From: Fuscovulum blasticum DSM 2131
GTDB taxonomy: Bacteria > Pseudomonadota > Alphaproteobacteria > Rhodobacterales > Rhodobacteraceae
Length of the DNA stretch: 64,000 nt
Assembly: GCF_003034965.1 (NCBI RefSeq)
Contig: NZ_PZKE01000001.1
Location: 124,001-188,000 of the forward strand
Direction: 5' to 3'
Shown in pieces: positions 35,102 to 44,228 of the stretch. The translations under genes and the position numbers were made by a program. Numbering within the stretch: position 1 is the first letter of the stretch; every line of letters starts with the position of its first letter. The notes under the pieces are model-generated. The model saw only the letters and a program-made list of their open reading frames with translations, did no database searches and was not told the origin of the DNA.

Positions 35102-36126
35102 TCCTGCGTCTTCTGCCATGTCCAGGCCCCCGTTTCCGTCAGCGAACGGGAAATCATGCCGCGGCGCAAGAGATGGTTGATATGCGCCACCGCCTCGGCC
35201 AGGGCAAGGCTCAGCTCTGCCGGCCCGATGTCGCGGCGGAACAACGGCGGAAAACACTCAACGGCGCTGCGCGGAACCGCCAGATGGTCCAGCAGCCGGG
35301 TCAACGCGGACTGGTGATTCTCGGCCATCTGCACCAGACGGAACGGCAACCCGGTGAAGGGCAGCTTGTGGCCCGGCAGGACAAGCTGGTCATCCCGGGC
35401 ATGGGCCGCCAGCCGGCCACAGCTTTCCAGCCAGTCGGCCAGCGGGTCATCATCGGGTTCAGAGGGGTAAACCCCGATATTGGCCGAGATTCCCGGCAGA
35501 AGCTGATCACCCCCCAGCACAAGGCCCTCGGTCCAGAGGGTGGCGTGATCCGGCGCGTGACCGCTGCCAAGGCGGACGGTCCAGGTTCGCCCGGCCAGGC
35601 GCAGGGTCTGGCCTTCGGTCAGGCGGGTGAACCCCACCGGCATCGGATGCACGACATCGGCAAAGTTGAACGGCCGTTCCACGGCGCGACGGTCCAGATC
35701 GGCCTGCGACAGGCCGGCGCGGCGCAGGAAGGTCAGCGCCTGCGGCGTGGGCAGGGGCTGTTCGTCCAGCGTCAGCATCCGGGCGTAAAGCCAAGCGGTG
35801 CGGGTCGTCATCAGCTCTGCCCCGCGGGCCTGAAACCAACCCGCCAGACCAACATGATCGGGGTGGTGGTGGGTGACGATCAGCCGCCGCACGGGGCGGC
35901 CGGCCAGCGGCCCGGCAAGCAGCGTTTCCCACAGCGCCACCGTGCGGCGGCTGTGAAGGCCGGTATCGACAATGGTCCAGCCATCGCCATCGTCCAGCGC
36001 AAAGACATTCACATGGTCCAGCGCCATCGGCAGCGGCAGACGCATCCACAGGATGCCGGATGCAACCTCGGTCGCGGTGCCTTCGGCAGGCGGATCGGGA
36101 AAGGGATGGTAAATCGCATTGGCCAT
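35098..36126 (-). CDS. MBL-fold metallo-hydrolase
   Basis: The product is 342 residues. The di-metal motif VTHHHPDHVGLAGW (about 122-135) and a later GHAPDHATLW plus LVLPGHKLPF supply the zinc ligands of a metallo-beta-lactamase fold. A C-terminal winged-helix-like segment follows (about 275-335), as in LACTB2-like proteins, some of which cut RNA. The frame extends to 36240, but the ATG at 36126 begins the conserved part. It precedes the DUF6173 gene with a 4-base overlap. Confidence 0.88.
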   Translation of the reverse strand: MANAIYHPFPDPPAEGTATEVASGILWMRLPLPMALDHVNVFALDDGDGWTIVDTGLHSRRTVALWETLLAGPLAGRPVRRLIVTHHHPDHVGLAGWFQARGAELMTTRTAWLYARMLTLDEQPLPTPQALTFLRRAGLSQADLDRRAVERPFNFADVVHPMPVGFTRLTEGQTLRLAGRTWTVRLGSGHAPDHATLWTEGLVLGGDQLLPGISANIGVYPSEPDDDPLADWLESCGRLAAHARDDQLVLPGHKLPFTGLPFRLVQMAENHQSALTRLLDHLAVPRSAVECFPPLFRRDIGPAELSLALAEAVAHINHLLRRGMISRSLTETGAWTWQKTQE

Positions 36127-36202
36127 GCCGCCAGTCGTGCGACAGGCGGCGGGCAGGTGCAAGGGCGGCCACCGCTTTGGTGGCCGTGCGGCAGGTCCGC
36201 CG

Positions 36203-37909
36203 TCAGGCCGGGGCGCCCAGGTCGGCGGGGCTGAGGGCATAAAGATCGGCGGCGCCGGTCAGGGCCCGGTCAATCAGCCCGGCATGGGCCGGCAGCAGGC
36301 GGCGGATCATCACGGCGGCCAACGGTGTGCGGGCAGGGTCGGCACCGGCGGCCTTGAGATGCGCATCTGCCCCCAGCACCAGCGCGAAGGCGCGCAGATA
36401 GGGCACGGCGCCGGCAAAGCGGTCCTGCGGCGCCATGGCCAGAAGGGCCTCGGTCGCTTCGCGCAGCGTTTCGGCGGCTTGCCAGACCTCACCCGCCAGA
36501 TCGGGCAAGGCGGCGCGGGCGGCCTTGGCATTGGCCTCGACCTCACCGATCAGGCGGAAGGCGGCGTCGCCGTTGTCGGCCAGCTTGCGGCCGACCAGAT
36601 CCATCGCCTGGATGCCGTTCGTGCCTTCGTAGATGGCGGTGATCCGGGCATCGCGCAGGTATTGGGCGGCCCCGGTCTCTTCGATGAAGCCCATGCCGCC
36701 GTGGATCTGCACGCCGGTATCGGCGACCTCGATCCCGGTGTCGGTGCCGAAAGCTTTGGCGATGGGGGTCAGCAGCGCGGCGCGGGCCTGCCATTTCGGG
36801 TCAGCGGTGGCGGTGGCCATGTCGATGGCCTTGGCGCAGGCCAGACCGATGGCGCGGGCGGCAAAGACCTGGGCGCGTGCCTCGGCCAGCATGCGGCGCA
36901 CATCGGCATGGCCGATGATCCCGGCCTCGGCGGTGCCGGTCGGGCCCTGCACGCGATCCACCGCGAAGGTGGCGGCCTTTTGCAGCGCAGCCTCGGCCAC
37001 GCCAACGCCCTGCATCCCGACGCCAAGGCGGGCGTTGTTCATCATAGTGAACATGGCCGCCATGCCCTTGTGCGGCGCGCCAACCAACCAGCCGGTGGCG
37101 CCGTCGAACTGCATCACGCAGGTCGGGCTGCCGTGGATGCCCAGCTTGTGTTCCAGGCTGACAACGCGAAGGCTGTTGGCCACGCCGGGATTGCCGGCAG
37201 CGTCGGGCAGGTATTTCGGCACCATGAACAGGCTGATGCCACGGGTGCCGGGGGCACCATCAGGCAGGCGGGCCAGGACCAGATGGCAGACGTTTGACAC
37301 CAGATCACTGTCGCCCCAGGTGATGAAGATCTTTTGCCCGGTCACGGCATAGCTGCCATCGCCGTTCGGTTCGGCCTTCGACTTCAGCGCGCCCACGTCG
37401 CTGCCGGCCTGCGGTTCGGTCAGGTTCATGGTGCCGGACCATTCGCCGGAAATCAGCTTGGGCAGATACAGCGCCTTGATCGCATCATCGGCATGGTGCT
37501 CCAGCGCCTCGATCTGGCCCTGGGTCAGTAGCGGCTTGAGCTGCAGCGACAGGCAGGCCCCCGACAGCATTTCGTTCACGCAAGTGGCCAGCGTATGCGG
37601 CAGGCCCATGCCGCCCCATTCGGGGGCCGCCGATACACCGATCCAGCCGCCTTCGGAGATGGCGCGATAGCCGCGATCATAGCCGGACGAGGAGCGGACG
37701 ATGCCGTTTTCCAGCCGGGCCGGGTGCTTGTCGCCGTCGCGGTTCAGTGGCGCGACAACATCGTCGCACATCCGCGCGGCCTCGGTCAGGATGGCGGTCA
37801 CGGTGTCGGGCGTTGCTTCGGCGAAACGGTCGGTCGCGGCGACTTCGGCAAAGCCCACGACGTGATCGAGGATGAAGCGTTGATCGGCGGCGGGGGCGCG
37901 AGGGGACAT
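36203..37909 (-). CDS. acyl-CoA dehydrogenase with C-terminal extension
   Basis: This 568-residue flavoenzyme of fatty acid oxidation donates electrons to ETF. The FAD and substrate region is MNLTEPQAGSDVGAL (about 160-174), with ITWGDSD nearby. The base-bearing region reads YLRDARITAIYEGTNGIQAMDLVGRKL. A C-terminal helical domain of about 120 residues (after residue 450) marks the long FadE-like bacterial subgroup. The frame stays open to 38026 upstream; the ATG at 37909 fits the family's length. Confidence 0.94.
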   Translation of the reverse strand: MSPRAPAADQRFILDHVVGFAEVAATDRFAEATPDTVTAILTEAARMCDDVVAPLNRDGDKHPARLENGIVRSSSGYDRGYRAISEGGWIGVSAAPEWGGMGLPHTLATCVNEMLSGACLSLQLKPLLTQGQIEALEHHADDAIKALYLPKLISGEWSGTMNLTEPQAGSDVGALKSKAEPNGDGSYAVTGQKIFITWGDSDLVSNVCHLVLARLPDGAPGTRGISLFMVPKYLPDAAGNPGVANSLRVVSLEHKLGIHGSPTCVMQFDGATGWLVGAPHKGMAAMFTMMNNARLGVGMQGVGVAEAALQKAATFAVDRVQGPTGTAEAGIIGHADVRRMLAEARAQVFAARAIGLACAKAIDMATATADPKWQARAALLTPIAKAFGTDTGIEVADTGVQIHGGMGFIEETGAAQYLRDARITAIYEGTNGIQAMDLVGRKLADNGDAAFRLIGEVEANAKAARAALPDLAGEVWQAAETLREATEALLAMAPQDRFAGAVPYLRAFALVLGADAHLKAAGADPARTPLAAVMIRRLLPAHAGLIDRALTGAADLYALSPADLGAPA

Positions 37910-37998
37910 CGAAAACTCCGGCTTGTCTGACGCGGACGCGTCGCTTATGCGCCAAGCTAGCCCATGCGGCACCCCCTGCAACCCGGACGCTGCGTCAG

Positions 37999-38952
37999 AT
38001 GGAAGAGACCAAGACCCTTGCCGCAACCGACGCGGGCATCTTGCAGGCCGCGAACCTGCTGCGGTCCGGGCGGCTGGTCGCGTTCCCGACCGAGACGGTC
38101 TATGGTCTGGGCGGCGATGCGCGGCAGGATGAAACCGTGGCGAGAATCTTCGCGGCGAAGGGTCGGCCCCGGTTCAACCCGCTGATCGTGCATGTGCCAT
38201 CGCTGGCCGCAGCCGAACGGGTGGCGGTATTCGATGCCCGGGCGCGCGCCGTGGCCACGGCGTTCTGGCCGGGCCCTTTGACACTGGTCCTGCCGCAGCG
38301 CAGCGGGGCGGGATTGTCTCCACTGGTCACGGCTGACCTGCCCACGGTAGCAGTTCGGGTGCCGGCGCATCCGGTGGCGCGGGCTTTGCTTGAGGCGTTT
38401 GGCGGCCCGCTGGCAGCACCTTCGGCCAACCCTTCGGGGCGGGTGTCGCCCACACGGGCGGCACATGTGCTGGCCGGGCTGGCGGGCCAGATCGCGGCGG
38501 TGCTGGATGGCGGGGCCTGCGCGGTGGGGGTGGAAAGCACCATCCTGGGGCTGGACGGCGACAGCCCGCGTCTGCTGCGGCCCGGCGGCCTGCCGCTTGA
38601 GGCGCTGGAGGCCGCGCTGGGGCAGCAGATCGCCAGCGGTGGCAGCGCCGCCAAGCCGAACGCACCGGGGCAACTGGCCAGCCATTACGCCCCTGCGGCG
38701 GTGGTGCGGCTGAACGCCCATGCCGCGGAAACGGGCGAGATTCTGGTTGGCTTCGGCCCGGTACGGGGCGATCTAACACTCAGCGCGGCGGGCGATCTGG
38801 TGGAAGCCGCGGCCGCCCTGTTCCACCTGCTGCGCGAGGCGGATGCGCTGGCCGGCCCGGGCGGGCGCATCGCCTTTGCCCCGGTGCCGGAAACCGGCCT
38901 TGGCCGCGCGATCAATGACCGGCTGCGCCGCGCGGCTGCCCCCCGCCCCTGA
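37999..38952 (+). CDS. sua5: L-threonylcarbamoyladenylate synthase (Sua5 type)
   Basis: The 317-residue protein has an N-terminal YrdC domain (about 8-200) with [31 protein letters not shown] and the active-site [12 protein letters not shown] segment. The C-terminal Sua5 domain (about 225-315) marks the longer Sua5 form and not TsaC. It makes the threonylcarbamoyl-AMP used for t6A at tRNA position 37. It is divergent from the acyl-CoA dehydrogenase across an 89-base gap. Confidence 0.95.
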   Translation: MEETKTLAATDAGILQAANLLRSGRLVAFPTETVYGLGGDARQDETVARIFAAKGRPRFNPLIVHVPSLAAAERVAVFDARARAVATAFWPGPLTLVLPQRSGAGLSPLVTADLPTVAVRVPAHPVARALLEAFGGPLAAPSANPSGRVSPTRAAHVLAGLAGQIAAVLDGGACAVGVESTILGLDGDSPRLLRPGGLPLEALEAALGQQIASGGSAAKPNAPGQLASHYAPAAVVRLNAHAAETGEILVGFGPVRGDLTLSAAGDLVEAAAALFHLLREADALAGPGGRIAFAPVPETGLGRAINDRLRRAAAPRP

Positions 38953-39086
38953 CATCCTTCGGAACATCGCGACACGATTTTCCCCGTGCGAAACCAAACG
39001 GCCTTGGGCATAGTTTGCCTACCCCGGACACCGCAGAACAGCGGGCCGGTCGGCAACAACAGCGGGCAGAACAAGGGAACCGTGGA

Positions 39087-39458
39087 ATGCTGAACGAATT
39101 CAAAGCCTTCATTTCAAAGGGCAACGTCCTTGACCTTGCGGTCGGGATCATTATCGGGGCGGCCTTCACCGCCATCGTCACCTCTCTGGTGGACGATCTG
39201 GTCAATCCGCTGATCGGCATGATCGTCGGCGGGATTGATTTCTCATCCTGGGGCTTCTCGATCGGCGAAGCGAAATTCGCCATAGGCAGCTTCGTCAACG
39301 CCGTGATCAAATTCCTGATCGTGGCCTGGGTGGTGTTCCTGCTGGTGAAGTTCATCAACAAGCTGATGCCGAAGAAAGAGGCCCCCGCCGCAGCGCCGGC
39401 TGGTCCTTCGGAGGCCGAACTTCTGGCGCAGATTCTGGCCGAGCTGAAGAAGAAGTAA
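39087..39458 (+). CDS. mscL: large-conductance mechanosensitive channel MscL
   Basis: The 123-residue pentameric channel releases solutes under hypo-osmotic shock. The N-terminal amphipathic helix and first membrane helix are in [34 protein letters not shown]. The second helix is in [26 protein letters not shown] short periplasmic loop and a charged cytosolic C-terminal helix ([15 protein letters not shown]) complete it. The ATG at 39087 gives the standard start. Confidence 0.96.
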   Translation: MLNEFKAFISKGNVLDLAVGIIIGAAFTAIVTSLVDDLVNPLIGMIVGGIDFSSWGFSIGEAKFAIGSFVNAVIKFLIVAWVVFLLVKFINKLMPKKEAPAAAPAGPSEAELLAQILAELKKK

Positions 39459-39483
39459 GCGGACCAACCATCCTTCCCAACAG

Positions 39484-39515
39484 AACGGCCCGCGAGAATA
39501 ATCTCGTGGGCCGTT
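39484..39515. terminator. strong bidirectional terminator between mscL and ald
   Basis: Fourteen base pairs (AACGGCCCGCGAGA with TCTCGTGGGCCGTT, one G-U pair) close an ATAA loop, followed by TTT on the plus strand. It lies between convergent mscL and ald. Confidence 0.85.
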
Positions 39516-39536
39516 TGCCGTTCAACAGGGGCGGGT

Positions 39537-40655
39537 TCAGATTTTCAGCGCCTCTTCGGCCGAAATGCTGGGCAGCCCCAGTGCAACGCCGACGGCTTCA
39601 TAGGTCAGCTTGCCCGCGTGGACATTCAGACCGGCCAGAAGGTGACGGTCATCGGCACAGGCCTTTTTCCAGCCCTTGTTCGCAAGGGCCAGCATGAAGG
39701 GCATGGTCGCGTTGCCCAGCGCCTGGGTCGAGGTGCGGGCAACGGCACCGGGCATGTTGGCAACGCAGTAATGCAGCACGCCGTCCACTTCGTAGATCGG
39801 GTCCTGGTGCGTGGTGGCGCGGCTGGTCTCAAAACAGCCCCCCTGGTCGATGGCCACATCCACCAGCACGGCGCCGGGCTTCATGTCCCTGAGCTGGGCG
39901 CGCGAAATCAGCTTGGGTGCGGCGGCACCCGGAATCAGGACGGCACCGATCACCATATCGGCCGTGCGGGCCAGTTCGGCCAGCGCGGCAGCGCTGGAAT
40001 ACTGGGTGACCAGCTTGCCGTGGAAGATGTCATCCAGATAGGACAGGCGCGGAACCGAGCGATCCAGCACGGTGACACGCGCGCCCATGCCCACGGCCAC
40101 CCGGGCCGCCGCGGTGCCAACGACGCCGCCGCCAACGATCACGACATTTGCCGGGGCAACGCCGGGCACGCCGCCCAGCAGAACACCGCGTCCGCCATTG
40201 GCCTTTTGCAGCGACCATGCGCCGACCTGCGGCGCCAGACGGCCGGCCACTTCGGACATCGGCGCCAGCAGCGGCAAGCCACCCCGGGCATCGGTCACGG
40301 TTTCATAGGCGATGCAGGTCGCCCCCGAGGCCAGCAGATCGGCGGTCTGTTCCGGGTCGGGCGCGAGATGCAGATAGGTGAACAGGATCTGCCCCGGACG
40401 CAGGCGCTTGCGCTCTACCGGCTGCGGTTCCTTGACCTTCACGATCATGTCGGCCCGGGCGAAAATCTCTTCCGCCGTATCGACGATGGCCGCCCCGGCC
40501 GCGCGATAATCATCATCGGTAAAGCCGGCCCCAAGACCGGCCTTCGTCTCGATCAGCACCTCATGGCCAGCGGCAACCGCCTCACGCGCGGCGTCGGGCG
40601 TCATGCCCACACGGAACTCCTGCGGCTTGATCTCTTTCGGGCATCCGATTTTCAT
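39537..40655 (-). CDS. ald: alanine dehydrogenase
   Basis: The 372-residue NAD-dependent enzyme interconverts L-alanine and pyruvate plus ammonia. MKIGCPKEIKPQEFRVGMTP is the canonical start, KVKEPQ holds the pyruvate-binding lysine region, and VVIVGGGVVGTAAARVAVGMGA is the NAD fold. LVDVAIDQGGCFETSRATTHQDP is the signature. The frame is open to 40844, but the ATG at 40655 is clear. The divergent Lrp-type gene is its probable regulator. Confidence 0.97.
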   Translation of the reverse strand: MKIGCPKEIKPQEFRVGMTPDAAREAVAAGHEVLIETKAGLGAGFTDDDYRAAGAAIVDTAEEIFARADMIVKVKEPQPVERKRLRPGQILFTYLHLAPDPEQTADLLASGATCIAYETVTDARGGLPLLAPMSEVAGRLAPQVGAWSLQKANGGRGVLLGGVPGVAPANVVIVGGGVVGTAAARVAVGMGARVTVLDRSVPRLSYLDDIFHGKLVTQYSSAAALAELARTADMVIGAVLIPGAAAPKLISRAQLRDMKPGAVLVDVAIDQGGCFETSRATTHQDPIYEVDGVLHYCVANMPGAVARTSTQALGNATMPFMLALANKGWKKACADDRHLLAGLNVHAGKLTYEAVGVALGLPSISAEEALKI

Positions 40656-40753
40656 GGCTCTCTCCCTGTCGGCCCGTTGCGGCCTTGTAAGGCCAGCGTC
40701 GGGCATATCGGGCGGCGATGCTTTGAAATCTGGTTGGCCCGGGCACGGCTTTC

Positions 40754-40778
40754 CGGTAGATTCTTCGGCAGAATACCG
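40754..40778. promoter_or_regulatory. candidate operator between ald and the Lrp-type regulator
   Basis: CGGTAGATTCT and AGAATACCG flank a TCGGC centre, an imperfect inverted repeat whose core is ATTCT/AGAAT. It lies 20 bases before the regulator start and about 100 bases before ald, and could serve autoregulation. Confidence 0.35.
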
Positions 40779-40798
40779 TGGCCGCAGGAGATTTCTTC

Positions 40799-41263
40799 GT
40801 GTCAGACGAACTGGACGCAACCGACCGCCGTATTCTTGCTGCATTGCAGAAGGAAGGCCGCATCACCAACGCGGAACTGAGCGAACGGGTGAACCTGTCG
40901 CCCTCGGCCTGCCACCGCCGGGTGCAGCGGCTGGAGGAGGAAGGCTTCATCGCCGCCTATGTCGCGCTGCTGGATGCGCGGCGGCTGGGCAAGCCGACCA
41001 CGGTTTTCGTGGAAATCACGCTGGAAAGCCAGGCCGAGGATCTGCTTGACGCCTTTGAACGCGAAGTGGCGCGGGTGCCCGACATTCTGGAATGTCACCT
41101 GATGGCAGGAACGGCGGACTATCTGCTGAAGATCGTGGCCGAGGACACCGAGGATTTCGCCCGCATCCACCGCCAGCGGCTAAGCCGGTTGCCGGGCGTG
41201 CGGCAGATGCAATCCAGCTTCGCGCTGCGCGAGGTGCTGAAGACAACGGCGCTGCCCGTGTAG
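40799..41263 (+). CDS. Lrp/AsnC family transcriptional regulator (probable ald regulator)
   Basis: The 154-residue protein has an N-terminal winged helix (LDATDRRILAALQKEGRITNAELSERVNLSPSACHRRVQRLEEEG) and a C-terminal RAM ligand-binding domain (about 65-150, DILECHLMAGTADYLLKIVAEDTEDF). The GTG at 40799 has GCAGGAGA eight bases upstream and is preferred over the GTG at 40778. Divergence from ald suggests alanine-responsive control of that gene, as for AldR/BkdR-type proteins. The ligand is not shown by the sequence. Confidence 0.92.
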   Translation: MSDELDATDRRILAALQKEGRITNAELSERVNLSPSACHRRVQRLEEEGFIAAYVALLDARRLGKPTTVFVEITLESQAEDLLDAFEREVARVPDILECHLMAGTADYLLKIVAEDTEDFARIHRQRLSRLPGVRQMQSSFALREVLKTTALPV

Positions 41264-41352
41264 CAGCCGACGCTTGCTCTTGCAGGAAACGCCCGTCAGG
41301 ATGCGATCCCGCTGCGGTGTGCAGGTAAGCGTTTCAAGACAGGTGACACAGA

Positions 41353-43143
41353 ATGGCAGACCCGGTTTCCCACGCAGCAGAATCCGCCCACCATGGGTTT
41401 GACCTGCTGCCGATCGTGGTGCTGCTTGCCGCGGCCGTGATCGCGGTGCCGGTCTTCCGCCGCATCGGCCTTGGGTCGGTTCTGGGCTATCTGGCCGCCG
41501 GCCTTGCCATCGGGCCGTTCGGCCTTGGGTTCTTTGATGACCCGCAGGCCATCATCCATGTGGCCGAACTGGGCGTGGTGCTGTTCCTGTTCATCATCGG
41601 GCTGGAAATGCAGCCCAGCCGCCTGTGGGCCATGCGGGGCGAGATCTTCGGCATCGGGCTGGCGCAGGTGGCGCTGGCGATGTTTGCCTTGGTCTGGGTA
41701 GGCATCCTTCTGGGCTATCCGCCCGAGGCCAGTTTCGTGGCCGGCACCGGCTTTGTTCTGACATCGACCGCCATCGTGATGCAGATGCTGGAAGAGCGCG
41801 GGCAGATGGGCCTGCCCAAGGGGCGACGGATCGTGGCGATCCTGCTGCTTGAGGATCTGGCCATCGTTCCCCTGCTGGCGCTGGTGGCCTTTCTGGCGCC
41901 GGGTGGGCAAGAGGCCACGCTGGCGGACCGTCTGCAAGGCGTGGCGATCGGGCTGGCGGCGATTGTCGTGCTGGTGCTGGCCGGGCGCTATCTTCTGAAC
42001 CCGATGTTCCGCCTTCTGGCGCGGTTCGGCGCGCGCGAGGTGATGACGGCCGCCGCCCTGCTGGTGGTGCTGGGGGCCGCCGTGCTGATGCAGGCGGGCG
42101 GGTTGTCGATGGCGATGGGGGCGTTTCTTGCCGGCGTGCTGCTGTCGGAATCCAGCTTCCGCCACCAGCTTGAGGCCGATGTCGAACCCTTCCGGGGGCT
42201 GCTGCTGGGCCTGTTCTTCCTGGGCGTCGGCATGGCGCTGGACCTGAATGTCATTGCCGCCAACTGGGTGGTGATCGCGATTTCCGTGCCCGCCTTCATC
42301 ATCCTGAAGATGCTGGTGATCTATGGCGTGGCGCGGCTGTTCAAGGCGGAGCGGGCCGAATCGCTGGAACGTGCGGTGCTGATGGCGCAGGGGGGCGAAT
42401 TCGCCTTCGTGCTGTATGCTGCCGCCACGCAGTTCGGGATTCTGGAACCCGAATGGAACGCCAATCTGGCCGCGATCATCATTCTGTCGATGGTGCTGAC
42501 ACCGCTGATGGTCATCCTGCATGACCGGCTGCGACCGAAGTCCGGCGTGAACATGGACGGGGTCGAGGATGTCACGGGCGCTGGCGGCCTGCGTGGCAAC
42601 GTGCTGCTGATCGGCTTTGGCCGCGTGGGGCAGATCGTCGGCCAGCCGCTGCTGGCGCGGGGGCACAGCATCTCGGCCATCGACAATGATACCGAGATGA
42701 TCCAGGCGGCGGCCTCGTTCGGGTTCAAGGTCTGGTATGGTGACGGGGCGCGGCTGGACATTCTACATGCCGCAGGGGCCGGAAGCGCCGATCTGGTGGT
42801 GGTGGCCACCGACAAGGCCGAGACGACGACGCGGATCGTCGAGATGCTGAAGCATGAATTCCCGCTGGTGCCGGTGCTGGCCCGCGCCTTTGACCGGGGC
42901 CATGCGATCGAGCTGATCGCCAAGGGGGCCGACTACCAGATCCGCGAAACCTATGAGAGCGCCGTTGCCATGGGCCGCGAAGCGGTGCTGCGGCTGGGCG
43001 CCACCGAGGAGGAGGCGGACGAGCTGATCGCCGATGCCCGCGCGCGCGACCGAGACCGGCTGGCGCTGCAATCGGTGGACGGCATCTATGCCGGGCGCGA
43101 CCTTCTGCTTGGCAACCGGGACATGCCGGCAACCGGGCACTGA
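41353..43143 (+). CDS. CPA2 family cation:proton antiporter with TrkA-N domain (Kef type)
   Basis: The 596-residue inner-membrane protein has about 12 segments in the first 390 residues, including the family's IGLGSVLGYLAAGLAIGPFGLGFF and LLLEDLAIVPLLAL. A cytosolic RCK/TrkA-N domain (about 415-540) has the nucleotide fold VLLIGFGRVGQIVGQPLL. It would exchange potassium or sodium for protons, gated by a nucleotide or glutathione adduct as in KefB/KefC. No ancillary KefF/KefG protein gene is adjacent. Confidence 0.93.
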   Translation: MADPVSHAAESAHHGFDLLPIVVLLAAAVIAVPVFRRIGLGSVLGYLAAGLAIGPFGLGFFDDPQAIIHVAELGVVLFLFIIGLEMQPSRLWAMRGEIFGIGLAQVALAMFALVWVGILLGYPPEASFVAGTGFVLTSTAIVMQMLEERGQMGLPKGRRIVAILLLEDLAIVPLLALVAFLAPGGQEATLADRLQGVAIGLAAIVVLVLAGRYLLNPMFRLLARFGAREVMTAAALLVVLGAAVLMQAGGLSMAMGAFLAGVLLSESSFRHQLEADVEPFRGLLLGLFFLGVGMALDLNVIAANWVVIAISVPAFIILKMLVIYGVARLFKAERAESLERAVLMAQGGEFAFVLYAAATQFGILEPEWNANLAAIIILSMVLTPLMVILHDRLRPKSGVNMDGVEDVTGAGGLRGNVLLIGFGRVGQIVGQPLLARGHSISAIDNDTEMIQAAASFGFKVWYGDGARLDILHAAGAGSADLVVVATDKAETTTRIVEMLKHEFPLVPVLARAFDRGHAIELIAKGADYQIRETYESAVAMGREAVLRLGATEEEADELIADARARDRDRLALQSVDGIYAGRDLLLGNRDMPATGH

Positions 43144-43159
43144 CCCCGGAAATGGAAAA

Positions 43160-43181
43160 CCCCCGGCCTCACGGACGGGGG
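43160..43181. terminator. bidirectional terminator between the antiporter and rpsU
   Basis: CCCCCG and CGGGGG enclose a ten-base loop. The minus strand continues with TTTTCC and the plus strand with CTGACCTTTT, so it can end both convergent transcripts. Confidence 0.75.
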
Positions 43182-43224
43182 CTGACCTTTTCGGACCGTT
43201 GCCGGCCCCAGTGTCGCTGACGTC

Positions 43225-43431
43225 TTAGAGACCGCCTTCGCGCTGGGCTTTCTTGCGGGCGAGTTTACGGGCCCGGCGGATTGCCTCGGCCTGTTCGCGC
43301 GCTTTCTTGACCGACGGTTTCTCGAAATGTTGCTTGAGCTTCATTTCGCGGAACACGCCTTCGCGCTGCAGCTTCTTCTTCAGGGCCCGAAGGGCCTGTT
43401 CGACGTTGTTGTCGCGGACGCTGACCTGCAT
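43225..43431 (-). CDS. rpsU: 30S ribosomal protein S21
   Basis: The 68-residue basic protein is [20 protein letters not shown] followed by the conserved [20 protein letters not shown] and an Arg/Lys-rich tail. S21 binds near the 16S 3' end and helps select initiation sites through the anti-Shine-Dalgarno region. A GGAAGGTGG ribosome site lies upstream. It is monocistronic and divergent from the COQ9 gene. Confidence 0.97.
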   Translation of the reverse strand: MQVSVRDNNVEQALRALKKKLQREGVFREMKLKQHFEKPSVKKAREQAEAIRRARKLARKKAQREGGL

Positions 43432-43461
43432 GTGGTTGTCACCACCTTCCTAAGTTAGAGT

Positions 43462-43476
43462 TGCACAAGATGTGCA
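43462..43476. repeat. palindrome in the rpsU 5' region
   Basis: TGCACA-AGA-TGTGCA is a perfect six-base inverted repeat 31 bases before the rpsU start. On the minus strand a TATAGG hexamer lies just upstream (43480s), so the palindrome is probably in the 5' UTR as a small hairpin or operator. Confidence 0.4.
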
Positions 43477-43540
43477 GGCCGGCGCCCTATAGCAAAGGGG
43501 GGCGGGTGTGTCTACCTTTGCGGCAGCAACGGAGGGAACG

Positions 43541-44215
43541 ATGGGCGAAGACGAGCGGAAAGAGCGGATTCTGGACGCGGCGCTGGTGCATGTGCCCTTT
43601 GACGGCTGGTCTGACGCCACGCTGCGGGCAGCGGCGAGCGATTCGGGGGTGCCGCTGGCGCTGGCCCGCGCGCTTTATCCGCGCGGTGGGGTCGATCTGG
43701 CGCTGGCCTACCACCAGCGCGGCGACCGCGAGATGATACAGGCGCTGGCGGTGGCCGATCTGTCGGCGCTGCGGTTCCGCGACAAGGTGGCCCAGGCGGT
43801 GCGGCTGCGGCTGGTAGGGGCCGACCGGGAGCTGGTGCGGCGCGGCAGCACCCTGTTTTCCCTGCCCCACCACGCCGCCGACGGGGCGCGGGCCATCTGG
43901 GGAACGGCGGATGCGATCTGGACAGCCCTTGGCGACACGTCGGACGATCTGAACTGGTATTCCAAACGGGCCAGCCTTTCGGCGGTCTATGGATCGACCG
44001 TGCTGTTCTGGCTGGGCGATGACAGCCCCGATCATCAGGCGACCTGGGATTTCCTTGATCGCCGGATCGAAGGCGTGATGCGCTTTGAAAAGGCCAAGGC
44101 GGCGTTTCGGGAAAATCCGCTGGGCAAGGCACTGATGGCTGGGCCATTCAGGATTCTGGACCGGATTCACGCGCCCAGGATGCCCGAAGACCTGCCCGGG
44201 ACCGGCGCGAACTGA
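43541..44215 (+). CDS. COQ9 family protein (ubiquinone biosynthesis)
   Basis: The 224-residue protein has a TetR-like N-terminal helical fold (ERKERILDAALVHVPFDGWSDATLRAAASDSGV) and the COQ9 C-terminal lipid-binding helices, including YSKRASLSAVYGSTVLFWLGD and the final amphipathic helix. COQ9 supports COQ7-type hydroxylation in ubiquinone synthesis. The ATG at 43541 follows GGAGGGAACG; an upstream GTG at 43508 is less likely. It lies 13 bases before a quinone oxidoreductase gene. Confidence 0.93.
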   Translation: MGEDERKERILDAALVHVPFDGWSDATLRAAASDSGVPLALARALYPRGGVDLALAYHQRGDREMIQALAVADLSALRFRDKVAQAVRLRLVGADRELVRRGSTLFSLPHHAADGARAIWGTADAIWTALGDTSDDLNWYSKRASLSAVYGSTVLFWLGDDSPDHQATWDFLDRRIEGVMRFEKAKAAFRENPLGKALMAGPFRILDRIHAPRMPEDLPGTGAN

Positions 44216-44228
44216 AAGGCTGCAAGAC

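Noticed and set aside
41296-42666. Open frame of about 450 codons antisense to the antiporter gene
   Set aside because: His/Gln/Arg-rich low-complexity translation; the sense gene is a clear CPA2 antiporter.
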